Positions 17,561 through 26,188 of a stretch of 64,000 nt of DNA are shown here, in pieces (the stretch's first letter is position 1; each line of letters starts with the position of its first letter). The notes beneath the pieces are model-generated. The model had not been told where the DNA came from and did no database searches. It saw only the letters and a program-made list of their open reading frames with translations. This DNA is from Candidatus Obscuribacterales bacterium (GTDB lineage Bacteria; Cyanobacteriota; Vampirovibrionia; Obscuribacterales; Obscuribacteraceae): contig JAKFVQ010000021.1 of assembly GCA_021732085.1 (NCBI GenBank), forward strand, positions 62,001 to 126,000, in the 5' to 3' direction. A program made the translations under genes and the position numbers.

Positions 17561-18514
17561 CTACACCTCCTGGACCATAACTCTTTCCCCTGCACGTAGT
17601 TTAGCACTACGGCTCCGGGGATTGGCAAGTGTTTCTTTTTCGCTTGGTTGTAAAGGTTTGCGGGTGATTATTTTTAGTTCCTTTCGTTTGGAGCACGTGC
17701 AAATAGGGTGTTTTGGCGGACAAATACAACTTATTTCGTACTCCTTGAAAATTTGCTTAATAAGCCTGTCTTCAAGGCTGTGGAAGCTTATGACAACGAT
17801 CCGTGCGCCAGGTGCAAGAATTCTAATTGAGCTATTCAGGAAATTTTCTAATACAGATAATTCGTCGTTAACTGCAATTCGCAATGCCTGAAAAGTTCGA
17901 GTTGCCGGGTGCGATCTGTCGCCACCCCGCTTAGAGCCTTGTATTCGGCCGATCACCGAGCTAACCGCTTGAGCCAATTCTAGCGTTGTATTTATAGGAC
18001 GCGATGACACGATTCTCCGAGCGATCGGCCGGCTCAATCGTTCCTCACCGTATTTGTACAAGATATCTGCAAGCTCTTTTTCTGACAGATTGTTCACAAG
18101 ATCAGCTGCCGTTTCAATCGAGGGATCGCGGTTCATCCGCATGTCGAGCGGCGCGTCGTACAGAAAGCTGAATCCTCGACTGACATCGTCTAATTGCATC
18201 GATGAGACGCCGATGTCAGCAAGAATGCCACCATCAATGGAGGCAATGTCCAATCGATCGCATATGCTTTGTATATCCCCGAAGTTTCCCTGAACAAGCT
18301 CGATTCGAGGGTGCTTAAAGTCGAAACCCATTTCAGTCAGTCGCTTTCGGCACATTCCTAAAGCCTGCTCATCTTGGTCGATACCGACGGCGGTGCCATT
18401 CGGTCCAAGGCGCTTTGCTATTTCAGATAGATGCCCGCCAAGACCGGCAGTTGCATCTACATATATCTTGTTGCCAGAAGGTGAAAGCTGCTCGATAACT
18501 TCGTGCAACATCAC
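17561..18514 (-). CDS. rsmH: 16S rRNA m4C1402 methyltransferase RsmH (MraW)
   Basis: RsmH methylates N4 of C1402 in 16S rRNA and usually opens the dcw cluster. The SAM-binding segment YVDATAGLGGHLSEI and the motifs GILADIGVSSMQLDD, RGFSF and VVISFHSLEDRLIK are intact, so the protein should be active. The start is uncertain. The first usable codons are GTG at 18514 or ATG at 18511, but the same frame continues upstream with PEDFTHQSV, which matches the conserved N-terminal H-x-x-V-x-L motif of the family, and then runs to a TAA at 18601-18599 without ATG, GTG or TTG. Either a rare codon such as ATT (18541) is used or a frameshift has separated the true start; an ATG at 18609 in another frame gives MENKPNDLQ and stops. 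Confidence 0.9.
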   Translation of the reverse strand: MMLHEVIEQLSPSGNKIYVDATAGLGGHLSEIAKRLGPNGTAVGIDQDEQALGMCRKRLTEMGFDFKHPRIELVQGNFGDIQSICDRLDIASIDGGILADIGVSSMQLDDVSRGFSFLYDAPLDMRMNRDPSIETAADLVNNLSEKELADILYKYGEERLSRPIARRIVSSRPINTTLELAQAVSSVIGRIQGSKRGGDRSHPATRTFQALRIAVNDELSVLENFLNSSIRILAPGARIVVISFHSLEDRLIKQIFKEYEISCICPPKHPICTCSKRKELKIITRKPLQPSEKETLANPRSRSAKLRAGERVMVQEV

Positions 18515-18598
18515 TGACTGATGTGTGAAATCCTCTGGAATCGGTCTGAATCCTATTGGAAGGGCTCTTTCGTCTGTGATTATTGCAGATCGTTTGGC

Positions 18599-18920
18599 TT
18601 ATTTTCCATCAAAACAATTCCCGACGTGCATTCCACTATAAGTCTCGTGTCTGTCCTCATAAAGAATTTTGCCCAGGCTGTCCGGTGAGGCTTTGAGTAT
18701 TCCTATGTACGCTTCGGAGCCATTGTTTTTCAGGTCCCACATGAGCCATTCGTCGTTTTATCGGAGGCGCGTCGCTGACCATTCTCTTTCATCACAGCCG
18801 CATTGCTGCATAGCGTTCTTCATATCCCATCTCGTTGACAGTATTGTAGAACGGACAGCCATTGCCCTTCTCGGCTTGGATGGTGAGTTCTTCTATTGTA
18901 TTGGGTTCTAGTTCTCTCAC
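18599..18920 (-). pseudogene. Decayed paralogue of the 19010-19354 gene
   Basis: A GTG at 18920 with AAGGAG 8 bases upstream opens a frame reading RELEPNTIEELTIQAEKG and NGCPFYNTVNEMGYEERYAA, which parallels KELENDKLDELTQKAEQG and KGCAIFDAINEMSYEERLAA of the next gene. It hits TGA TGA at 18792-18787. The rest of the region is readable only in another frame (DEWLMWDLKNNGSEAY to NCFDGK, stop TAA at 18601-18599). A duplicated gene that suffered at least one frameshift fits these facts. The original ribosome site and start are still recognisable, so decay looks recent. Confidence 0.65.
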
Positions 18921-19009
18921 GATGCAAGCTCCTTGAGGTCTCTAAGTCATTTTTGTCAGTTGATCCCAACAGGCACCACTTTGTGTGGTTTTGAACCGCT
19001 CATTCCGCA

Positions 19010-19354
19010 CTATTTCTTCCTGGCGCCCAAAACGTGATCCTCGCAAGTCCCCTTATGTGTGGCATCCGGACGCATTACGTCGTTGTATAGATGCGTTTGC
19101 CGGCTCCATGTGCCATTGTTGATTCCAAGGCTTAATTTGAAGCCTTCCCATCGAGAGTCCCAGACTCTGAATTCCAGTTCCGTCTCTGTGAGGTTTCTCG
19201 AGAATCGCTTGTCGTTCCTGTCAGCAATTCCCTTTAGAGCAGCTAATCGCTCTTCATAACTCATTTCGTTGATCGCATCAAAAATGGCGCAGCCTTTGCC
19301 CTGCTCAGCTTTCTGCGTCAATTCGTCGAGTTTATCGTTCTCGAGTTCTTTCAT
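19010..19354 (-). CDS. Small soluble protein of unknown function
   Basis: About 114 residues starting at the ATG at 19354, preceded by GAGGTG 8 bases upstream; the TTG at 19360 is too close to that site. The protein is charged, with helical segments (KELENDKLDELTQKAEQG; MSYEERLAALKGIADRND), then a Trp-rich middle (FRVWDSRWEGFKLSLG) and a basic end. There is no signal peptide or membrane segment. A degraded copy lies immediately downstream (18599-18920), so the family has duplicated locally. I recognise no domain. Confidence 0.6.
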   Translation of the reverse strand: MKELENDKLDELTQKAEQGKGCAIFDAINEMSYEERLAALKGIADRNDKRFSRNLTETELEFRVWDSRWEGFKLSLGINNGTWSRQTHLYNDVMRPDATHKGTCEDHVLGARKK

Positions 19355-19510
19355 ATTCAATGCACCTCATTGGCAAGCAAGCTCAGAATAGAAAGATGGG
19401 ATTGGCAAGTCTTGGGCAGCGAAAGTCCGTTGATACGTGGACTTCCCAGGTAGGTGCGCGTGCTTGGTTGTCGGGGGGAGGCAGACCTGCGAGCTTCGGA
19501 GCCACTCCAA

Positions 19511-19539
19511 AGAAAAGACCCGCGCAAAACGCGCGGGTC
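19511..19539 (-). terminator. Rho-independent terminator of the zinc-ribbon gene
   Basis: A 9-bp stem GACCCGCGC / GCGCGGGTC with a 5-base loop, followed on the minus strand by TTTTCT. It lies about 30 bases after the stop of the gene at 19572-20084. Confidence 0.85.
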
Positions 19540-19571
19540 TCTCTAATACCCAGCCAGTCTAGAGTTGACGA

Positions 19572-20084
19572 TCAGGTCGTCCGTTGACGCTTGCTGCGCT
19601 TGGTCGAGCAGAACTCGAAGTCCCAGCAGCAGGCGTAAATCAGTTGCATAGTAAGCAGTCCAACAAGCGGCGCCAGGAGCGCTGGATAGCACTTGCTGAA
19701 GAATGGTTCGAAGGTGGATACTTTCGAAGCCAGAAGAATTCCGAAAACCGGCAGAAGACTCAGCAGGACAATGGCGCATAGTTGCTTGGCGGTGGCGGTA
19801 GTGCCGCCCCAGTGCCAGCGATAGCCGTCCCACCAGAATGTCGGTGCAATTTTGAATCCCATGGAATTGGCGGGATACAACAAGCGACCACCGCGCAAGG
19901 GCACGAAACTGCGTTTGCAGCTGGCGCACATCATTGTTTCGGTGTGTCCGTATGGTTCTAAAACGCCCGGCGTGCAGCGGGGGCATGGATAAGATTGACT
20001 AAGGGCAATCACCTGCTGCTTCAGCGAAAGCTGCTGAGAAGAAGAGGGGAACATTTGACCTTCGTCCATTGGTTGGCTTGGCAT
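19572..20084 (-). CDS. Zinc-ribbon membrane protein, unknown function
   Basis: A 170-residue protein. About residues 34-57 form a probable zinc ribbon (CPRC ... CASC, with PGVLEPYGHTETMM between). A Trp-rich segment (FWWDGYRWHWGG) leads to two membrane helices (LCAIVLLSLLPVFGILLA and LAPLVGLLTMQLIYACCW), and the tail is short and strongly basic (STKRSKRQRTT). The likely topology puts both ends in the cytoplasm. No family or partner is recognised. A clear terminator follows. An alternative ATG five codons in is possible. Confidence 0.6.
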   Translation of the reverse strand: MPSQPMDEGQMFPSSSQQLSLKQQVIALSQSYPCPRCTPGVLEPYGHTETMMCASCKRSFVPLRGGRLLYPANSMGFKIAPTFWWDGYRWHWGGTTATAKQLCAIVLLSLLPVFGILLASKVSTFEPFFSKCYPALLAPLVGLLTMQLIYACCWDFEFCSTKRSKRQRTT

Positions 20085-20202
20085 AGACTCTAACCCGTCC
20101 TACGGCTACAGGAGCCACAGTTGCGTAATTTCCTCGACAAAGTCTTAATACCCGGCAAAAAGCCCAGGTATTCATGTCAAGTAGTAAAAAGCCAAATTTT
20201 AA

Positions 20203-21066
20203 TCAGAAATGTGGATCTTTTCTGTTGGCAGCGAGGACGCCAATAGCTAGAAATACGCGGAAAAGTACACTGAAGTCATCGTGGGAAAACTCGACAACCC
20301 GGTCGTCAACTCGCTTAACATCAGGAATAAGTTCGGCACCATCAGCCATTGCAGGGTCGAACATAGTCAGCGTCAGGGTTGAAGGCTTTGGTGGACAGAA
20401 TAGATTCCAATAATCTCGTTTGTCGATCGCTTCTTTGGCGCCCTGTTTCAAAGCGTCAAGCACCTCCGCCTCCGGTGAAAAGACTGCTGAGTATCTCGAT
20501 ATCGCTTTCTTAACGGGCACGCAGGTCAGGCTTCCGATAAGGTTCCTCGCCTCGTGGCAAGCGGCATCATCGCCGGAAATGAAAGCCACAGGAACGCCAT
20601 GGAAGCCGGCAAGAGCCGCATTGAGCCCTGTCTCTCCCACCGAAACCCCATTCAGTTTTACATCAAAATAAACCTGAGCCCGGTACGTATGGCTGAGAAC
20701 CCCACAAGCTACTCCGGATCTGGCGTGGTATCCGAGCAGGAATATGCCATCGAATCCATGATCAACAAGCGTCTTCGAGCCAATATGTCCGGAGACTCCG
20801 GAAACCATCGAAAACGGCCGCTGCCATCCGGATATTAGTTTCACTCCCGGCGGAAGAAGTTCGGCGCGAAGATTTCGCGCATCCCAGTGAGCATCCGCGA
20901 CAAAAATATCCGTCACACCAGAACTTGCAAGTCCGCCCACTACGGCGGCGATTTCTTTGTGCATCAGCCCGACCGCGCGTTCATAGCCTGGTTCACCTGG
21001 CTGAGTTTGTGATGAATGAACGATTCCATTTACACCTTCGAGGTCTGCCGAGATGTATATCTTCAT
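20203..21066 (-). CDS. M55 family D-aminopeptidase (DppA-like)
   Basis: A 287-residue protein that matches zinc-dependent D-aminopeptidase DppA. The metal ligands and active-site residues are visible: ISADLEGVNG (Asp, Glu at the start), ADAHWDARN (His), LLGYHARSG (His), the proposed nucleophile His in LSHTYRA, and GETGLNA (Glu). The family forms decamers that release D-amino acids from short peptides and is often linked to recycling of cell-wall peptides. The gene stands alone with spacers of about 120 and 245 bases at its ends. The ribosome site is weak. There is no signal peptide, as is usual. Confidence 0.88.
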   Translation of the reverse strand: MKIYISADLEGVNGIVHSSQTQPGEPGYERAVGLMHKEIAAVVGGLASSGVTDIFVADAHWDARNLRAELLPPGVKLISGWQRPFSMVSGVSGHIGSKTLVDHGFDGIFLLGYHARSGVACGVLSHTYRAQVYFDVKLNGVSVGETGLNAALAGFHGVPVAFISGDDAACHEARNLIGSLTCVPVKKAISRYSAVFSPEAEVLDALKQGAKEAIDKRDYWNLFCPPKPSTLTLTMFDPAMADGAELIPDVKRVDDRVVEFSHDDFSVLFRVFLAIGVLAANRKDPHF

Positions 21067-21311
21067 GGCTATGCTTCCGATCTGATAATTCTTGGAGGAA
21101 AATTTTTTTGCGCGACGGCATTATTCTATATCAGATGGGAGGATTCCCAATCCATGCGCAATTTACTGCTAATTGGGCAGGTGAATAAATGTCAAGGTTT
21201 GGTCGTAGCGCACTCTGCGCGGTTATAATCTCTTCAGCGTTGCATTTAGTAGAACGATTTATTTCAAGGCGTTGGCAGGTTTTCGATTGTTTTTGAAGCT
21301 GAGGTATTTTT

Positions 21312-22310
21312 ATGCTCATGGTTGATCCAGAGTTAAGCTCTGAATCACAGAGCTCCGCAGCCCAATACACAATGCGCTTCAGCAAAATGCAAGGGCTGGG
21401 CAATGATTTTGTCGTCGTTTCCGAAGACGAACTGAACGTAATTGCTCGTGCTTGCGGCTTTGAGATTAACAACAATTTTCTTTCTAACCTGGCCCAAAAG
21501 ATATGCGATAGACATTTTTCTGTCGGTGCCGACGGATTCATCGTGGTGCGCCGTAGCGATCGCGCGGAAAATCAATATTCCTGGACCTACATCAACAGCG
21601 ACGGCTCTTCCTCATTGATGTGTGGAAACGGAGTTCGTTGCGTCGGCTTGTGGTTGCGCAAGACGGGCTGGACAACAGCAGATCACTTCATTATAGAAAC
21701 TGGTGCCGGCGACGTCGAAATAGAATTCGAAAGCTCTGAGAAAATCACCAGCGATCTTGGCGTTCCCATTTTGAAGGCGCGTTGGATTCCGACAAAAACC
21801 GAAGGCGGCCTCGACTGCGAAAAACCGGTGATTGCGCAAACGCTCAAAACGAACACTGGTGGCGAGCTGAAAATAACTTGCGTCAATATGGGCAATCCTC
21901 ACTGCATCATTTATGTGGATGATTTGCGCAATGAAGAGAAGTTGGCTGCTATCGCCACTGAAATACAAGCCAATCTATTTTTCCCTCAAGGTGTTAACGT
22001 CGAGTTTGTAAAAGTCATCTCTGAAACGCATCTGCAAATTCTCGTTTGGGAACGCGGCTGCGGAAAAACTTTAGCCTGTGCCAGCGGCGCGGCTGCTACA
22101 TTGGTCGCTTCTGTTCTGGAAAAGAAATCGGAGCGAAATGCAAAAGTCCAACTTCCAGGGGGAAGCTTGCAGATCGAATGGAATGAGAGCGATGATCACG
22201 TGCGTATCACAGGTCCTGCTGCAGTAGTGTTTGACGGGCGAATCGATTTGCGCACCCTCAAACTGCCGATGCAAAAAGATTCGCGCTGCCATCAGGAGGA
22301 TAATTCCTGA
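21312..22310 (+). CDS. dapF: Diaminopimelate epimerase
   Basis: DapF converts LL- to meso-diaminopimelate for lysine and peptidoglycan synthesis. The protein has the N-terminal signature MRFSKMQGLGNDFVVV (after a 20-residue extension) and both catalytic Cys: MCGNGVRC and LACASGAAATL. At 332 residues it is somewhat longer than the usual 275-285 because of the N-terminal extension and an insertion. The ATG at 21312 has GAGGT 7 bases upstream; the family-like start would be the ATG at 21372. Its TGA overlaps the ATG of ftsQ by one base (TGATG), so the two are translationally coupled. Confidence 0.92.
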   Translation: MLMVDPELSSESQSSAAQYTMRFSKMQGLGNDFVVVSEDELNVIARACGFEINNNFLSNLAQKICDRHFSVGADGFIVVRRSDRAENQYSWTYINSDGSSSLMCGNGVRCVGLWLRKTGWTTADHFIIETGAGDVEIEFESSEKITSDLGVPILKARWIPTKTEGGLDCEKPVIAQTLKTNTGGELKITCVNMGNPHCIIYVDDLRNEEKLAAIATEIQANLFFPQGVNVEFVKVISETHLQILVWERGCGKTLACASGAAATLVASVLEKKSERNAKVQLPGGSLQIEWNESDDHVRITGPAAVVFDGRIDLRTLKLPMQKDSRCHQEDNS

Positions 22311-23269
22311 TGAGAGAGTATTTGGATCAAAGAGAAGGGCGAATCAAAGGACGTCGCGAGAAGCGCAAACACGCGCGGGTCTCGCGTACACGTCGCCAAT
22401 TTTTGCGTTATGGCTTTCTTGTTAGTTTGATGTTCATCGGCGTCGCCGGTTTCATCCGCGTCTCGTGGAGTGTTGTCGATCCTGAATCCGACATTAAGGT
22501 CTTCGGTAATAGCGTCGTGAGTTCAGGGCAAGTTCGACATGCGCTGCTACCGTTCTTGCATAAACCTATTTATACGCTCGACCCGAAAGCGCTCGAAGCT
22601 AAATTGCAATCACTGCCGGATGTCCAAAAGGCTTATGTGCGCCGCTATCTTTTCCCTCGCCCGCATTTGGTCGTCAATGTCATGGAAGAATTTCCGTGGG
22701 CTACATTCTCTCCTGGACCGGAGCAGCCTCCAACCGCCGTTATTTCGCAAACTGGACGAATGGTGCCGATTGCTCAGTTTCCGAGCGTCCCTCAACCGCC
22801 TTTGAAAATATATGGAACGACACATACTCACTTCAATGAAGCTGAGGTTGCCTTGTGGGCCAATTGGGTCAATTTCATTTCGACTCAAACCGCCACCCCT
22901 GTGGACTATGTAGATCTGAGAAAAATATCTGATATTCAGGTACATTCAGGCGAGCTACATCTGCGTCTGGGAAGCGCTGACTCGCTGCTCTCGAAGCGTC
23001 TATCAAGACTGCCTTCCGTACTGCCTGTTTTGGCTAATCTGACTAAAGAAAATATCGAATACGTTGATTTGAGTTTAGATAGCAACGTACCTTTGAAGGT
23101 TTCAAAAGAACCGAAGAGAACAGTATTGAATATTCCGGCGTCTGCGGTGACCAGCGCCAGCGCACCATCTGTGGAGCGCTCTATGCGAGCAAGTACGGCG
23201 ACGCATGGTGTAACAACGAATTCAAACGATCCATCCTCTATCGCTGGTGCCGGAACTACTCCTATGTAG
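22310..23269 (+). CDS. ftsQ: FtsQ/DivIB-type cell division protein
   Basis: A 319-residue bitopic protein: a strongly basic cytoplasmic tail (KGRREKRKHARVSRTRR), one membrane helix (FLVSLMFIGVAGFI), then a POTRA domain (IKVFGNSVVSSGQVRHALLP ... LPDVQKAYVRRYLFPRPHLV) and a beta domain. FtsQ recruits FtsL/FtsB and the septal synthase. The Ser/Thr-rich C-terminal 50 residues look disordered. AGGAGG at 22294-22299 precedes the ATG, which overlaps the dapF stop. In most bacteria ftsQ sits within the dcw cluster; here it is separated from rsmH-ftsL-ftsI by several kilobases and lies on the opposite strand. Confidence 0.82.
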   Translation: MREYLDQREGRIKGRREKRKHARVSRTRRQFLRYGFLVSLMFIGVAGFIRVSWSVVDPESDIKVFGNSVVSSGQVRHALLPFLHKPIYTLDPKALEAKLQSLPDVQKAYVRRYLFPRPHLVVNVMEEFPWATFSPGPEQPPTAVISQTGRMVPIAQFPSVPQPPLKIYGTTHTHFNEAEVALWANWVNFISTQTATPVDYVDLRKISDIQVHSGELHLRLGSADSLLSKRLSRLPSVLPVLANLTKENIEYVDLSLDSNVPLKVSKEPKRTVLNIPASAVTSASAPSVERSMRASTATHGVTTNSNDPSSIAGAGTTPM

Positions 23270-23299
23270 TTGGCGGCTAAGCCAGTTTGCTTTATACAC

Positions 23300-23330
23300 G
23301 ATTTCGCGTACGCGAAATCTGTCTTGTTTT
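23300..23330 (+). terminator. Palindromic terminator after ftsQ
   Basis: A perfect 20-base palindrome GATTTCGCGTACGCGAAATC at 23300-23319, followed by a T-rich tract (TGTCTTGTTTT). It can form an 8-bp stem with a 4-base loop on either strand and lies 30 bases after the ftsQ stop. Confidence 0.75.
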
Positions 23331-23683
23331 CAATTTGTTGTGGCTTCTCTAGTTCATTGCGGCCCAGGGATTTCGAGCTTTGCTTGCTCGCCTGATCTTT
23401 TATCTTTCATTTTCGGATCCCCACCTAGCCTATTCTGTCAACGGTTTTAGGGTGTTGGGAAATCTGTCGGAAGCTGCAAATCGGGGAGGACATGAAGCAA
23501 AACGGTTGACAAGCGCATATTTGTGAGATATCGTTAATTCGTTCGCTGGGGGCGTTGCATTGGCAGCGCAGGGGTTTCATTGCTAAAGCAATGAATGTGA
23601 TATTACTAGTCAAATTCGGTGCTGCGCGTTCCAGTTTATCTGGCTAACGATTCGGTTCATATCACAAGATTTAGGGGTCTGAA
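23331..23683. other. Intergenic region before the RlpA-like gene
   Basis: About 350 bases without a credible gene. A 14-base palindrome (ATTGCTAAAGCAAT, 23579-23592) lies about 90 bases upstream of the next start and could be an operator. AGGGG just before the ATG at 23684 is the ribosome site. I see no confident promoter. Confidence 0.45.
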
Positions 23684-25828
23684 ATGCCTGATAATGATGT
23701 CGAGGAGGTCAAAGGACCTTCGGATTCTGGCGCGGAAAAGAATAACCTAGGCAATCGAGAAGAATCGAATGCCTTGCAGGATCAACGCACTGAAGAGCTC
23801 TTCAAGGACAGGGACAGCAGCACGGAAAGGCAAGCTTCGCAGCAAAGCGATAATTCCGATTCGCAAGTTAAAGCACAAGCCGAACGCGACAAATCCATAG
23901 CCGATACATCGGCCGCGGCGAAGAATGGAGATTCCGCTGCACTTGAGGGTGGCATCAAGAACGCCTTCGAGCAAGCGAAGGGCGACGCATCTAAGTTTAG
24001 AGAGTTTGGCGATAAGTTAGGTCAAAGCCTTAAAGATAGTGGTATTAAAGTCGATACCAAGGACAACAGCATTAGTCTTGAGAAAGACGGAAAAGCTGTG
24101 ACCTATTCAATGAATGATCAGCTTGATTTGAATTCCGGCAAAGTTAATGCAGAAGTCAAAGCAGAATCAACCAACGGACAAAATCCTAACGATGTCGTCG
24201 CCGGATTTAAGTCTGAAAAGAAGGATCAGCAATCTTCAGAGGCACCTGCTGATGAGAAGAAGGAGCCGCTGGGCGCTCAGGGTGGATCTGCGGATCTGCC
24301 ACCAGCACAAGGAGCGCGTGGGATTAACAAAGAAAATAGAGTGGTGCAGGGGCCAGCTGCAGATCAAAATGCAGAAAAGCCGGTAACGGATCAGCCCGCG
24401 CAGAAGCCAGTGGCCGATGCAAATGCAGAGAAGCCAGTAACGGATCAGCCTGCGCAGAAGCCAGTAGCTGATGCAAATGCAGAGAAGCCGGTAACGGATC
24501 AGCCCGCGCAGAAGCCAGTAGCTGATGCAAATGCAGTGAAGCCGATAACGGATCAGCCCGCGCAGAAGCCAGTGGCCGATGCAAATGCAGAGAAGCCAGT
24601 AACGGATCAGCCTGCGCAGAAGCCAGCAGCTGATGCAAATGCAGAGAAGCCGATAACGGATCAGCCTGCGCAGAAGCCAGTGGCTGATCAGAATGCAGAG
24701 AAGCCGGTAACGGATCCGGCGGCGCAGAAGCCAGTAGCTGATGCAAATGCAGAGAAGCCGGTAACGGATCAGCCCGCGCAGAAGCCAGTAGCTGATGCAA
24801 ATGTAGTGAAGCCGGTCGTAGATGCTACAGCCGAAAAACCTGCTGGACAAACAACTGAAAAGCCAGCTGAACAAAGCACTGAAAAGCCAGCTGCCGCAGA
24901 AAGACAGCCCTCTGAAATATTGAAGGACCCGAAGTCTTCTGCCGAAGATAAGTTGCGCGCTGCCAGAGATATGGCTAAGAACGGCGAGACGAAATTCAAA
25001 GGCGACGATGGACGCGAATACAGAATTTCTAGTCAAAAATATGGAGACCGTGAAGGTGTTGTTGTTTCAACAACAGACTCAAAGAATGGATTCATGCCGG
25101 TCCTTCGTGGACTTGTCGGCCAGGATGGAAAGGTATCGCATCAAAGAGATTCAAGAGGTAAGGAAGTTGATTTCACTGGAACAAAAGCTTCCAAGGAATT
25201 GAAGAATGATGCGGTGCTTACGACTGGCAAGAAAGCTGACGGAGATGCACCAGTAAAGCCGGAAACAGAAAACAAACCTGAAGCGAAGAAGAAGCCGGCC
25301 CAAGAGGAAAATCCTGGCGATAACAACAAGCCAAAGGGAGAAAATCTTCCAAAGCCTGCGCCGAATGGAAGACCTGAGGAAGCCGACAAACCGCCGGTCG
25401 ACAACAAGGACAAACCCCCTGTTGAACAAAAAAAGGTTGGACCATTAGGTAGTGAGTTTGTCCCAGTCGATAAACCTCAACAAAAGGTAGAGACCATTGC
25501 GTCTGTTTACGCGCAACCGCAAGGCACCGCTAGCGGCCGGTACTTCCGTCCGGATGAGATGACTGCGGCCTTCAATCCTGCGCACCTTCCTAAGGGGCTG
25601 GGATTGAAAGATGGAGACGTCATTCGAGTCACGCACGAAGGCAAATCTATTGATGTGACCCTGACGGATCGCGGACCCTATGTAAAAGGAAGAGGTATTG
25701 ATTTGTCTGCTGCGGCAGGACGCGCACTCGGTATTACGATTGAAGGAAAGGGCATAGGCAAGGTAAGCTTTGAAAAGATTGGACGAGAGCCAGGCTTCAA
25801 GGACGCTCCTCGTCCGAAGAAGAAGTAA
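23684..25828 (+). CDS. Leaderless repeat protein with C-terminal RlpA-like double-psi beta-barrel
   Basis: A 714-residue protein. In order: an acidic, Gln/Asn/Ser-rich disordered head without a signal peptide; a short ordered region (about residues 85-160, including ISLEKDGKAVTYSMNDQLDL); eight perfect-length 18-residue repeats plus a degenerate ninth; a small folded segment (about 410-500); a Lys/Pro linker; and a C-terminal double-psi beta-barrel (about 605-705). The last shows GTASGRYFRPDEMTAAFNP, VIRVTHEGKSIDVTLTDRGP and the GRGIDLSAAAGRALG helix typical of RlpA/expansin-like domains, including the DRGP Asp. RlpA is a lytic transglycosylase acting on peptidoglycan outside the membrane, so the lack of a leader is odd and implies another export route or release by lysis. 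Confidence 0.85.
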   Translation: MPDNDVEEVKGPSDSGAEKNNLGNREESNALQDQRTEELFKDRDSSTERQASQQSDNSDSQVKAQAERDKSIADTSAAAKNGDSAALEGGIKNAFEQAKGDASKFREFGDKLGQSLKDSGIKVDTKDNSISLEKDGKAVTYSMNDQLDLNSGKVNAEVKAESTNGQNPNDVVAGFKSEKKDQQSSEAPADEKKEPLGAQGGSADLPPAQGARGINKENRVVQGPAADQNAEKPVTDQPAQKPVADANAEKPVTDQPAQKPVADANAEKPVTDQPAQKPVADANAVKPITDQPAQKPVADANAEKPVTDQPAQKPAADANAEKPITDQPAQKPVADQNAEKPVTDPAAQKPVADANAEKPVTDQPAQKPVADANVVKPVVDATAEKPAGQTTEKPAEQSTEKPAAAERQPSEILKDPKSSAEDKLRAARDMAKNGETKFKGDDGREYRISSQKYGDREGVVVSTTDSKNGFMPVLRGLVGQDGKVSHQRDSRGKEVDFTGTKASKELKNDAVLTTGKKADGDAPVKPETENKPEAKKKPAQEENPGDNNKPKGENLPKPAPNGRPEEADKPPVDNKDKPPVEQKKVGPLGSEFVPVDKPQQKVETIASVYAQPQGTASGRYFRPDEMTAAFNPAHLPKGLGLKDGDVIRVTHEGKSIDVTLTDRGPYVKGRGIDLSAAAGRALGITIEGKGIGKVSFEKIGREPGFKDAPRPKKK
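24368..24799 (+). repeat. Eight 54-base tandem repeats coding NAEKPVTDQPAQKPVADA
   Basis: Units of exactly 54 bases; variants occur at a few codons (E to V, V to I, V to A). A degenerate ninth unit follows. DNA identity between units is very high, so the tract is young and may vary in number between strains. The peptide resembles wall-spanning stalks with Pro every few residues. Confidence 0.95.
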
Positions 25829-26188
25829 CCCGTTCCAGCCGATCTGCAATTCGAAACGGCCAACCAGTACGCCAGGTCCATGCCTATGACCGCAGGTATA
25901 GTTGATACGGGCTAATAACTTTAACTGCATTTCGGATCGGACTAAATCTGGCCTTAATTAGCCACCTTGATGGTATCAAATTCGGTGCCAAAGTTTAGAA
26001 CGATCCTTCCGTTTGATTATATTTAAGCGATTCGCCTATCAAGAAGGAGCATTGGGGAGACACATAGCAAAACGCCCCCTCTGTGCACTCTTCATTGATT
26101 CCGGTTTCGGAATGGCTGATTTTGGGCACAGTAGAACGGGACACCAGAATGCAGTTGTCAATGGGTTGATTTAATAAGGGGAACGACC
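25829..26188. other. Intergenic region before the serpin-like gene
   Basis: About 360 bases with no coding signal on either strand. An A+T-rich patch near 26000-26035 (TTAGAA ... TATATT, 17-base spacing) is a possible weak promoter. AAGGGGAA just before 26189 is the ribosome site of the next gene. Confidence 0.4.

Noticed and set aside
18669-18911. An 80-codon plus-strand frame
   Set aside because: It is antisense to the decayed paralogue, which has recognisable protein similarity on the minus strand.
24368-24799. Possible CRISPR array
   Set aside because: Repeats are contiguous without unique spacers and code for a regular peptide in frame.
24236-25036. Long minus-strand frames opposite the 54-base repeats
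   Set aside because: They arise from the period of the repeat (a multiple of 3) and read as low-complexity Leu/Arg/Ile sequence.
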